Origin: Circinella minor
Lineage: Eukaryota > Mucoromycota > Mucoromycetes > Mucorales > Lichtheimiaceae
Length of the DNA: 19,705 bases
Assembly: GCA_016758965.1 (NCBI GenBank)
Contig: JAEPRB010000460.1
Location: 1-19,705, forward strand
Reading direction: 5' to 3'
Shown: positions 1 through 14,372 of the stretch, in pieces
Position numbering within the stretch: position 1 is the first letter of the stretch
How the letters are laid out: every line of letters begins with the position of its first letter
Translations under genes and position numbers: made by a program
The notes under the pieces: model-generated
The model's input: only the letters and a program-made list of their open reading frames with translations
Database searches by the model: none
Told to the model about the DNA's origin: nothing

Positions 1-135
1 TAAGAGTTGAATATCAATATTCGCTACTCCCCTTCAGTATTTTTTAACCAAGGGTATCATTAATTATAGGTATTCTGGCCATGCTCCTTTTGATATAGTT
101 AAAACCCATTATTCTGGCGAACCCCATTGACAAAA

Positions 136-175
136 AGAAGGGTGTTGAGGGCGCTACGCGCCCTCAAACCCTTCT
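136..175. repeat. GC-rich near-perfect hairpin, possible transposon end
   Basis: Bases 136-143 pair with 168-175, 145-146 with 166-167, and 147-154 (GAGGGCGC) with 158-165 (GCGCCCTC), leaving a 3-base TAC loop and one bulged G at 144. This makes 18 base pairs in a 40-base element, and its core is far more GC-rich than the surrounding DNA. CTAA follows the inner stem (174-177). A GC-rich hairpin about 10 bases before a CTRR end is the usual 3' terminus of Helitron elements. That reading is inference: the CTAA here overlaps the outer stem and no helicase gene is in the window. Confidence 0.6.
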
Positions 176-251
176 AAAAAATAAAAGAATTAATTCCACC
201 AGGCCCAGACATGTCACACGGGCCTTTTTTTTTCCTTTCTTTCATTTAACA

Positions 252-354
252 CGGCCATCATTTTCTTTTTGATAATTACTTTTACAAGTCCAGCAATAGT
301 AATGCTCTAACTTTTATTAAGGCGGCTAATTCTTTCTTAGATAATTACTTTTAT
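252..354. repeat. Diverged direct repeat, offset about 69 bp
   Basis: Two copies of a roughly 33-base segment start at about 252 and 323. They share the exact 14-mer GATAATTACTTTTA (271-284 and 340-353), a CGGC start and a T-rich middle. The copies look like an old tandem duplication. No function is apparent. Confidence 0.4.
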
Positions 355-823
355 AGATGTAACAACAATAACACGACGACCTTTTTTTATATGGCTACGT
401 ATTTAATTTTATGGATGTTAACAATCGTACTTTTCTTTCCTCTATTTAATACGACTGTTATTTACTTCATTTTTTTTTGGTTGATTAATTTATAGATAAA
501 ATAACTTTAAATTAAAAAAGAAAATCTTTTCAGCTGTAAAAACTTAAGATGTTCAATAGTTGCTGTTAACTATTTTCACTTCAATAGGCAGGAGTGCATA
601 CTAACACCTTAACGAAAGATTACAGTATGATCTCCATTTAGAAAAAGTAATTTGCTTTTCTTATATAATACGTAAATTAAATCAAGTTAAAAAGAAAATC
701 TTTCTTTTTTATTTATTGCACTTGTTGGGCATATATAAAAAAAATTGAGTGTTGTACGTATATTACGTACTTATACATTTTGGTATTTCAATTTCTTTAA
801 AAAAAATTCATTAAAGCATTGTC

Positions 824-884
824 GGTTCCTCGGTTCTTCACGGTAGTTCTTCACAGTTTAGTTCTCTTAAGGAACCGAGGATCC
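824..884. repeat. Inverted repeat around CCTCGGTTC
   Basis: The left arm, 824-837 (GGTTCCTCGGTTCT), is matched at 12 of 14 positions by the reverse complement of the right arm, 871-884 (GGAACCGAGGATCC). The loop is 33 bases and itself repeats GTTCTTCAC-like words. It could be a small foldback element or an RNA hairpin. It lies about 270 bases downstream of the lipoyl transferase stop codon. Confidence 0.5.
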
Positions 885-1072
885 CTAATTATAATAAAAC
901 TCCATTCTAATTGTTTTGAAGTCAAATAATAAATATCAATTTGATTTAACTTATTGTGACAAAAAACTTGTTCACATAAAATGACAATCATTTTTGGCTT
1001 AGTGCCATCCATTTTTTGGGAAAGTGATAAAATTTACCATTCTCAGTGAATAATCACAAATGTATATTATTA

Positions 1073-1078
1073 TTTATT
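1073..1078 (-). terminator. Probable polyadenylation signal of LIP2
   Basis: The minus strand reads AATAAA here, about 73 bases beyond the stop codon of the lipoyl transferase gene, within an A/T-rich trinucleotide run. The position suits a fungal polyadenylation signal. It is unproven, because the AT-rich background makes this hexamer common. Confidence 0.4.
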
Positions 1079-1150
1079 ATTATTATACAAAATAGGGTGG
1101 TCATGTGCATTTGTGCATGTTTGTATGTAAAAAGCATGGGTGCTAAGTTA

Positions 1151-2237
1151 TTATGAAGATGAGGCTGCCATTAAAATAGAATTCACTTCACGCATTAATG
1201 TACCATTAGGCTGAACAGGTAGTACAGGTACCCCAAATAATTTTTGAAAACTATGAGCTAATACAGGTAATGTTTGTTGAGGTGTGATTTCTTTTTTGAC
1301 CTGATCTGTCAAACTAGTAACACGTTTATCGGCAAGACCACAAGGAACAATGTGTTGATACCACTTTAAATCTACATTACAATTTAAAGCAACACCATGA
1401 CTACTAACATAACGTTGCAAGTGAACTCCTAATGCGGCAATTTTAGCATCTTGTCCAACCCAAACCCCTGTATTATCTGTCGTATTAGCTTTTATACCAA
1501 ATTCTTTACAACAATCAATAATCGTTTTTTCTAATCTTGATACATAACATCGTACATTAATCTATCATTTATAATTTATAATTTGGTTATAACTATTACT
1601 AATACCAAGAAAACGATAAAATAAGAAAGTGAAAAGAGAATATATATATATACCTGATAATCACGAACATCAAGAATTGGATAAGCAATAAGTTGGCCTG
1701 GTCCATGATATGTAATCTGACCACCTCGCATTGTCTAAAAAGTATTTTATCTATATAATTAATATTTATATATCAAAAGAATAATCCATTTTTATTTTAC
1801 TTTACCTCGTAATAATCAGCACCTAATCTTCTTAACCTCTGCTCTTCTTCTAATTCAGTTCGTCCCCGGATACGTCGACCAGCGGTATAAGTAGGTGGAT
1901 GTTGTAAAAAGACAATAATATCTTCTGGATCTTCTCCTTTATATTCCTTTTGTTCTTGCTGTTTTTGTTTATTGATTGCATGGCGACGATTTACTAAATA
2001 TGTTTGTATTTGTAAACCGGCATCATACGGGACTTTTTCTCGAACAAGATCAATGTAACCAATAGGTCGTTCTGGATATAATGGGTTAGCAGTACTTGCT
2101 GCACAACTATCACTCATGTTACTATAGTAATGCGATTGTTGTTGTTGGTAATAACGACAAAGAATTGAGTTAGCAATTGGTTGCCATTGTCGATTCTGTT
2201 TTTTAAATAATGTTGTTATTGGTTGTTTAAGTAACAT
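1151..2237 (-). CDS. LIP2: Octanoyl-[acyl-carrier-protein]:protein octanoyltransferase (LipB family), mitochondrial
   Basis: This enzyme moves octanoate from acyl carrier protein to lipoyl domains of mitochondrial dehydrogenases and glycine cleavage H protein, the first step of protein lipoylation. Exons on the minus strand are 2237-1806, 1734-1654 and 1561-1151, all joined in phase 0, giving 307 residues. Family motifs are in order: [11 protein letters not shown] (112-122), [13 protein letters not shown] (147-159), the catalytic lysine in AKIAALGV (Lys211) and the catalytic cysteine in VPCGL (Cys245). The RGG and HGPGQ motifs lie on the short middle exon and would be lost if the introns were missed. 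The first 40 residues are basic, Gln- and Tyr-rich and nearly free of acidic residues, as expected of a mitochondrial presequence. A second Met at 41 could give a shorter form. The stop is TAA at 1153-1151. Confidence 0.95.
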
Positions 2238-2803
2238 TGGTAAAGTTAAAAAAAAAAAGTTGGGTGAGAAAAACGGGGGTATATTTTGCCACTTTTATGT
2301 ATAAAATAGATATCAGTTTTTTATTATTATCGGTAAACCTCATATTTTGAAAAGCGCCGATTTCATTGAAAAATCAAAATGGTCATTGAGTTTTTTTTTT
2401 TTATATATGTATATTTTTCTTTATTGTTTTAATTAAAAAAAAAAAGAAGAAAAGAAGTTGGATGGAAAAATATATACACAAAAGAAAATAATATGTGGGA
2501 AAAAAAAAGAGAAATAGAAAAATGATTGCTGAATATGACTTGGATGGATAATTTGTTGTGGAGGGAATGTAAGAAAGGAAGGGGAGGGGGAATAAATGCA
2601 TGATAATATAAACTACTACTAATGCTACTATTATTACTAAGCCTAAGATAGACAAATTGTATTAATATGAATGAATGAATGAATGTATTTGAATTGTGAG
2701 TGTGTATAAGTGTATAAGGTAAAACAAAGTTCCTTTTTTTATATATATAAATATCTGTATGTTTTGTTAAACGACCCTTTTCCCCCCTTTTTTTTCCCTC
2801 CAT
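2238..2803. other. Intergenic: LIP2 promoter and MADS-gene 3' region
   Basis: This 566-base gap lies between two leftward genes. It should hold the LIP2 upstream region (right of 2237) and the 3' untranslated region of the MADS-box gene. It contains poly-A/T runs and a short GAAT tetranucleotide repeat (about 2667-2686). The open frames here come from low-complexity AT-rich sequence and are not credible genes. Confidence 0.6.
2667..2686. repeat. GAAT tetranucleotide microsatellite
   Basis: About four to five tandem copies of ATGA/GAAT lie in the region downstream of the MADS-box gene. This is a simple-sequence repeat of no evident function. Confidence 0.7.
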
Positions 2804-5183
2804 TTATCCGACCTTGGCTTTCTTTGTTTGTTTCTTTTCATTGTCATTTGATTTCTTCTCTTTTTCATTATCCTCATTATCCTCTTCATCTTCTTTTGCG
2901 CGTCGTTTAGAATCACTATAAAATACATACAGTTAAATAAAAAAGAAAGTGAAGGTTTTAATTGTCAATTATACAATAATTCATTTTTTATACCCTCTCT
3001 CCCTTCTTTTTTTTTTTTTAAAAAAAAAAGAAACAATTTTTTTTACTTTGATTCTTTTGCCAGTGGTGATGGTTTATAATCTCTTGCTCCTGAGCCCGTT
3101 GCCGTTTGTGAGGCTATAGAAGATGAACCTGAAGAAGGTGCTGGCCATTGAAAAGTGTTCGCCGCTGTTGGTGTAGCTGAAAAATTCAATGGACTAGGTA
3201 ATTCATTTTGTTGATAGAATTCTGGATAAAATGTAGTAGGAGAATATAGATTTTGTGCAAATTGTGATGGTAATGCAGATGGGGGCCCAACACCTGCTGT
3301 GGTGGGCTCTGCTGTCTTTTGCGATGATGCTTGTTGTGACTGAGATGTCGAATTATTGTTATTGTTGTTACTACTATTATCATTACTATTAGAACTATTG
3401 TTATTATTATTACTATTATTACTATTGGCATTGTTGTTGTTTTTATTGTTATTTGGAGGTGTATTGGGACGTGCAAATTCATTATCTTGTTGAGGTGGCT
3501 GTTTTGGAGATGCAGGAATTTGAACACGTAGTTTAGGTGGTGCATTTTTTTTAGTAGTAGTAGGTGTATTACTGCTACTTGCAGCACTTCCAGCACCGTG
3601 GCTATGATGGCTTGTTGCTGAGGGTGTTGGACTTGGGATATTTGAATTATGCGGACTACTTTCTGTCGTATGATGTGGACTATGGGTCGTTGGAACAGGT
3701 AAAGGAGGTGTTCCAGCATTGGATGAACTTAATACAGGTGTTCCTTGCTGAACTGGAGGTCCACTTGTATAAGATGGATGATGTTGTTGATGATGGATTA
3801 CACTACTCGGTGGAGGTGGCGTTCCAGCACTACCATAAGAAAGTGAGTGTGGTGGTGGCGGTGGACCTGGGTGATGTTGTTGTTGTGGTGGCGGCGCATG
3901 CATTCCCTAAAGAAATGTATGTATAAATTATTTAATTAGTATTTTTTTGTTAAACATTGAGATATGTATTTTGAATACGAGACTAATAATAATAGTAATA
4001 ATAATAATATTCTTATATATACGTACATAATTCGTGTATATATGTTGAGGTGGCGGTGGCGGTTGCTGTTGTTGCACACCATACATTTCAAATTGAGGTG
4101 GCCCACGTTGTTGGGGAGGCGGTGGAGGTGTATGATGTGGCATGGGTGCACCATAAGGTACAGGTCGAGGTTGTTGAGGGTGAGAATATGGTGAGTGATG
4201 TTGTTGTTGATAATACATCATTTGTTGTTGTGGATGTGATTGAGGATGCTGACCAACCATATGGGGCGGTGGCGGAGGCTGTTGAGAATGATGTTGTTGC
4301 ATCTGTTGTGGATGTGGATGTTGATGTTGTAGATGATGAGGAGGAGGCTGATGATGTGGTTGATGTTGTGGAGGTGGAGTAGGTTGATGATGTTCTTGTG
4401 GATGTGTCAATGATTGTGTTGGAACAGTTGCAGTTGTAGCTAATTCCTTCCCAGATTTTACAGACCCTATATCCTCATCTTCCAATTTAACTTCATCTTC
4501 ATCTTGACCAGCCGAACCGACAAACTAAAAAAAAAACAATTAAAAATAAAATACATAATCAATTTCATTGTTATTTATTTTCTTTATCCATTCCTTTTGG
4601 CAACACTTACATCCATATTATTTTTACTTTCATGTGGTTCATTATACTAAAATAGATAATGGATATATAAACAATCAAAAATAGGAAGTGTAAAATTAGT
4701 AAACCACAAAAAAAATTCACACTCTTATAATAATATTGATTACGACTATTCTGTTAGTGACTATAGTAACTATAGTAACTACAGTAATAGTAATAGTAAT
4801 TATAGCAGTAGCTATAGCAATTACCGTTAACATATTTCTGTTACTGTTATAATGGTGAAAAAAAATACTTACGTCAGTATACTTTAATAAAATCTTGTCA
4901 ATCTCGGTACTGGCATATTGAACGAGTTTTCCACTCGAATTAAAAATAATGAGAGCAATCTCACAATCACACAAAACACTTAATTCATATGCTTTCTTCA
5001 TAAGTCCCTGTTTTCTTTTTAAAAACGTAACCTAAAATTGAATTTGTTAGACACAGCTTTTTTTTTTCTTTTTTTTTTTTTTTGAATTCAAATCCAATCT
5101 TTTTTTTAACACTCTCTCATAATATTTACTTGGCGGTTACGATCATCTTTAATTGGTTGAATTTTAATTTTTTTACGACCCAT
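2804..5183 (-). CDS. RLM1: MEF2/Rlm1-type MADS-box transcription factor
   Basis: A nuclear DNA-binding regulator. In fungi this family acts below the cell-wall-integrity MAP kinase. Exons are 5183-5130, 5031-4873, 4646-4611, 4524-4027, 3906-3047 and 2915-2804, giving 572 residues with all phases matching. The N-terminus starts [11 protein letters not shown], and [19 protein letters not shown] (about 28-46) is the MADS core; YNEPHES (72-78) on a 36-nt exon ends the MEF2-specific domain. Residues 84-249 are Pro/Gln/His-rich. Residues 250-536 contain KLRVQIP (about 374-380), a motif I associate with fungal Rlm1 proteins, many Ser/Thr-Pro sites and an Asn run (401-434). The last exon adds a mixed acidic/basic tail starting [15 protein letters not shown] and ending KKAKVG, probably a nuclear localisation region. 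An in-frame TAA at 3045-3043 lies inside intron 5, so a model without that intron would be falsely short. Assignment to Rlm1 rather than its paralogue Smp1 is by family only. Confidence 0.94.
3352..3470 (-). repeat. Asparagine-codon repeat tract in the MADS gene
   Basis: An AAT/AAC-rich, serine-interrupted triplet tract encodes residues about 401-434 of the MADS factor. Such tracts expand and contract readily, so length may differ between strains. Coordinates are given in minus-strand order. Confidence 0.75.
4745..4820. repeat. Imperfect AGTAACTAT/AGTAAT repeat inside MADS intron 2
   Basis: The largest intron of the MADS-box gene (4647-4872) carries repeated AGTAACTAT and AGTAAT words. They create several spurious AG and GT dinucleotides. 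The tract lies between the exon ending in YTD and the 36-nt micro-exon. Confidence 0.55.
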
Positions 5184-5808
5184 TGTTGTTTATTCTTGAT
5201 TTCTATTTCGATATTAGAATAAGTTAAAGGAAACTGTGAGTTATTCAAAAGAATGAAAAAGAATAAAAAAAAAAATTAAGAACTCGGAGCAAAGTTGCCG
5301 GGGTTCTCTTGTTTGGGGTTGAGTTGAATAACATATGTTTTTTTTTCTTGGCAAAAAAAAAAAAAAGTGGAAAAAAAGCAGTGACAGCAGTAATAGCTGT
5401 GTGTGTGTGAAAAGTGTAAGAAAAAAAAAAGTAAAAAAGAAGTAATAGATAATAGTAATAAATAATATTAAAAAGAAGTTTTATAACTTACAAAAAATGT
5501 ATTACAATATTATGCAGTTTATGTATTATTATTGAGCGGCGGCTTTAATAGTTTTTTTTGTCGCTTATTCTTTTTTGGCTACAAACTTTTATAAATAAAC
5601 GGTTTGTGGTATTTTTAAATACAAGAAGGAGGTAGGTCTCTGGGAGAGAAGTGAGAAAAAAAAGAGAGAGAGGGGAGCAAAATTTTACAAGGTACAAGAA
5701 TATAAAAAAAAGTAACTAAAATTAGATTACCGATGCTATTCTTATTGGTTAGGTTTCTATATTCGACTTTTTTTTTTTGGATGGATTTATTATTAAGTTA
5801 CTACTACT
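5184..5808. other. Intergenic: MADS promoter and PEX1 3' end
   Basis: This 625-base gap has A/T homopolymers, a purine-rich segment at about 5625-5680 and no credible coding frame. The right end should be the PEX1 3' untranslated region and the left end the MADS-box promoter and leader. Confidence 0.6.
5786..5791 (-). terminator. Possible PEX1 polyadenylation signal
   Basis: AATAAA on the minus strand lies about 18 bases after the PEX1 stop codon, at the end of a run of TAATAA-like words. The closeness to the stop makes it plausible but it is not proven. Confidence 0.35.
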
Positions 5809-11340
<5,532 letters not shown>

Positions 11341-12951
11341 TATTAATAAAGTGTAAAAAGAGAAGACTTTAAAAGACAGAAAAGCATAAAGTTATTATAT
11401 TACATATTCAACATTTGTCATGTTTTTTTATACGTCTCCGCGATCCTTCCTCCGCCCGTGAGAAGTAAAGATTTGTGGGGTAAATTTTCGGTTGTCGTTT
11501 ACAAAAGACTATATTTTGGTAAAATTCATCCGCTACAATTTCATATTACTTATACCATTTTTTTTTTTTACTTTTTTTTACTTCAAAATTATTATCCTTT
11601 ATTGTTCAACTACTCATCCACTCATTACTATAAAAACCATTTCTTCTATATTTTGTTGTTGCTAAAGAACCATGTTTCTTCAATAACGACATCGTTACTA
11701 CGGGTTACGACTTAAAAAAGTAATAGAGGCTAGTTGTTGAATTGATTGTTATTTAAGTATATACAATATGTAAAAAAAAAAAAATTGTATTTCATTGTGC
11801 TACTGCATTATTACCCCATATCTTGATATAAATTTAGAACACTATCCATATCCATGAACAAAACAACGGGATTTCAATATACCTATATATCATTTTCACA
11901 TAATATGAAACGCTATCACTATTTTTTGCTAACAGAAGCTCAATGCTGCCAACAGGATGATTCTTCGGCTCGAAATCTTCACGATCCTAAATGTGGAGGT
12001 CGAGATTTTTGACAGATGAGACACCAAAAATCATATGGTGATCTTGTAGGTTGAGTGAGTGGTGCCGAGACAAACTGACATTTATCCAATTTACTGGAAC
12101 TATAAATCAAGCATAAAGGATATCTATTTATATTAACACATAACTTTTGAACGAAGAATTGTTGAAAAAATTACTATTACTTAAATAAAAATAATTTGTA
12201 GGTTGTAACAAAAGTAAATAAATTGGACATATTGCTTATTATTTTACGGCCGTTAACGTATGTTATTGGAAACATGTTTCTATTATTGGTATAGAAAATT
12301 GCAGTACGTATTTATGTAATGATATTAGAGATACGTATTCTATACTGAATATACAGGGTAATATATAAGATGGAAGATGTGCACACTTAATACGTATCTA
12401 GCAGAAAGATATTCTAAAAAATTAATAATGTCTTTTTATTGTGTATACTTCAATACATGCTCAATAATATAAATATGTAAAATTATCCAATTTAAACATT
12501 AGTAATTTCCATTAAACAATTAACCAAAATGCGAAATACTTTTTTTGGTTACTCTTGCTTGAATTTGTTGTTAAAAGCAGTGCATTAAATAACAACAAAA
12601 ATGAAAAATAGTAAAGCTCTTTCTTGAATACGTACTACAAAAATGGCAATATTAAAGCTATAACAATGGTCAACACCATGACCATGATGTGTCTTTCATA
12701 TTAGAACTTATAACAAAGTACATTTTATGTTGTCAAGCTCCTTTTGAAGAACATATAAAAACTGCATTATTGTTCATGGATAGAAAAAAAAAACAGCTAC
12801 GTACAGAAAAGCCGATAACATCCATACTAAAAATAAAAAACCTTCCATTTCGAACACCTCAGTTATTTTACATTTCACACTATTAACTAATTTAAATCTT
12901 TATCGTGATTTTTTTATCATATTACTACTCTTCTGAGTTACTTTATTAAAT
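11341..12951. other. Intergenic, 1.6 kb, between divergent PEX1 and secreted-protein genes
   Basis: This should hold the PEX1 promoter (just right of 11340) and the promoter of the rightward secreted-protein gene. There are open frames of up to 85 codons, but their composition is low-complexity and they match nothing I know. A segment at about 11990-12101 reads on the minus strand as a cysteine-containing open frame after an acceptor-like site (see findings). Five TACGTA palindromes lie at 12305, 12332, 12391, 12629 and 12798. Confidence 0.6.
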
Positions 12952-13631
12952 ATGATTCGCTCTTTGATACCTATTATTCTTATGATTTTTACCATTTTGT
13001 CCCATTACTATGGAGATGCATATTGTATTTATAACAAGGTGACAGATGGTACCAACGTGCATATTGATCAAGTAGGTGGCCAAGATTGGCGGGCAAAAGG
13101 TGCCAGGTAATATATTGTTATAGCCTTATAATGTAGCTTATTAACTATATAAACGCCATCAAAGATATATAATGCTCAATTGTTATTAACAATAATTACT
13201 GCTATGGACTTTTATAATAATAAATTTTCTACAGTCGTTTTAGTCATCATAAAATGCCTCCTGGTTCATCAGAGTGTTGCCCATACACTAGCACAGATTG
13301 TAGTGCAACAGCAGACAAGAATGCCGAAGTCAACTTTAAAGTAAGCTGAGCAAGAATTCGCTTTATTTCACATTTATGGACTCTGCTTATCTTTTTTATT
13401 ACTATTAATAATTCATATCGTATATTTTACTCATTTCCAATATACTGTATATACGTATTTGTTGGTATATAACAGATATCGTATGGAATACTTATTTATT
13501 TTTTTATTAATCGACGAGATATTTCGTGTCCTGCTGGTGGATCCATTGTGGTTACTGGAGCATATGGTGACCTTACATTTGAAAGCTTCGATTCTGATCA
13601 TAATTCAGTGGGAAAAATTCGTACAAAGTAA
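12952..13631 (+). CDS. Small secreted cysteine-containing protein
   Basis: The predicted product has 138 residues and no known reaction. Exons 12952-13106, 13235-13340 and 13476-13631 join with matching phases (2 and 0) at GTAATA, ACAG, GTAAGC and AACAG sites. Residues 1-23 form a hydrophobic signal peptide with likely cleavage before YCIYN. The mature part has cysteines at 25, 66, 67, 74 and 105, with CIYNKVTDGT near the start, ECCPYTSTDC (65-74) in the middle and CPAGGSIVVTG (105-115) near the end. This arrangement resembles short secreted proteins I know from Mucoromycota, though I cannot name a domain. The start of exon 3 (about 88-104) reads less well than the rest, so the third acceptor or the integrity of this exon is less sure. 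The gene converges on the F-box gene downstream. It could be an effector-like or wall-associated protein; that is inference. Confidence 0.68.
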
Positions 13632-14372
13632 TAAAGTTAAATTAAATTTTGAAAATACAAAGTTACGTTATAAATTTGCCAACTTTGTTGGTACAATATA
13701 ATAGTTACGATACATATGTGGTTTCTTAATACAATTCTTATTTATATTTAATAAAAATGAATCACTTTTTTTTTTCGAGTTCATTAAATAATGTTTTGAT
13801 CGAATAAGTACGGCCAGTGACATCCATATCGTTTACGTTTAGTAACACTATTATTATTATTATTACATAAAGGAATGACATCAATCATCTCATAAATGTG
13901 CTTATCAGAAAGAGATAAAGCAAAAAGGGGTTATAAAATTGGATTCAGGTCTGTAAAAAACGAACTTTTCTTAATAAAATACATATTATTATCTTTATGA
14001 AAAGTCTATCAAAAAAGAAATAAATGTTAGCAATTACAATTACCTTGCATAATGAGCCAAAAACCTAACGATTTCTTTGTTTTTTCTTTTTTATTTATGT
14101 ACGTACTACGTAATTTATGCTGCAGTTATTTTGATTAATTTGAGCACAAGTAATAAAAAGAACTCATGTGTTATATAGATAATTTGCTAAAGAAAAAGGA
14201 ATAATTACTGAATTTATAGTTATAAGTTTAACTGAAGCTATTATTTGTTTTATTGATGATATAAAAATTACGTACAGGTATAATACCACTACTGAGTTTT
14301 GTAAGTAAAAAAAAAATAGTAATGTCAATTATAGACTAAAAGTGAAAAAAGATATTAGAATGGTTACTACTG
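13632..14372. other. Convergent intergenic region with a possible decayed exon pair
   Basis: The two flanking genes end towards each other here. The left part should be the 3' untranslated region of the secreted-protein gene and the right part that of the F-box gene. A minus-strand segment (13784-14044 or beyond) reads as two splice-compatible exons with one frameshift (see findings). TACGTA palindromes occur at 14100, 14107 and 14269. Otherwise I see nothing. Confidence 0.5.
13750..13755 (+). terminator. Probable polyadenylation signal of the secreted-protein gene
   Basis: AATAAA lies about 119 bases after the stop codon at 13629-13631. Placement and strand suit a 3' processing signal, but chance occurrence is likely in this AT-rich stretch. 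Confidence 0.4.

Larger units (their letters stand above)
1..1150. other. Intergenic, AT-rich, with hairpins and diverged repeats
   Basis: No reading frame here looks like a gene. The stretch is strongly AT-rich with many poly-T runs. It holds a short hairpin at 9-22, a long GC-rich palindrome at 136-175, a diverged direct repeat (252-285 and 323-354), four TACGTA palindromes (396, 669, 755, 764) and an inverted repeat at 824-884. The last 100 or so bases are probably the 3' untranslated region of the lipoyl transferase gene to the right, which is transcribed leftward. Confidence 0.6.

Noticed and set aside
201..232. GC-rich inverted repeat followed by a run of T, like a bacterial intrinsic terminator
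   Set aside because: The DNA is clearly from a eukaryotic nucleus, with many spliceosomal introns and abundant poly-T runs. The 13-base loop is also long for such a terminator.
2401..2910. Phe- and Tyr-rich open frames on both strands
   Set aside because: They are translations of A/T homopolymer-rich intergenic DNA. The part at 2804-2915 is instead the last MADS exon.
3186..3719. Minus-strand frame rich in Ile and His inside MADS exon 5
   Set aside because: It is a frame-shifted shadow of the Asn/His/Pro-coding exon, and the true frame joins in phase on both sides.
4050..4382. Plus-strand open frame rich in Val/Ala/Asp opposite MADS exon 4
   Set aside because: It is the antisense of the CAA/CAT/CCA repeats in the MADS gene. 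Codon repeats keep both strands open.
11458..11715. Plus-strand 85-codon frame upstream of PEX1
   Set aside because: Its Phe/Tyr-rich low-complexity composition, lack of splice context and lack of any recognisable motif suggest chance in AT-rich DNA.
12689..12886. Plus-strand 65-codon frame before the secreted-protein gene
   Set aside because: Part of it (APFEEHIKTALLFMDRK) looks protein-like, but there is no known motif or supporting exon, and the length is within chance expectation.
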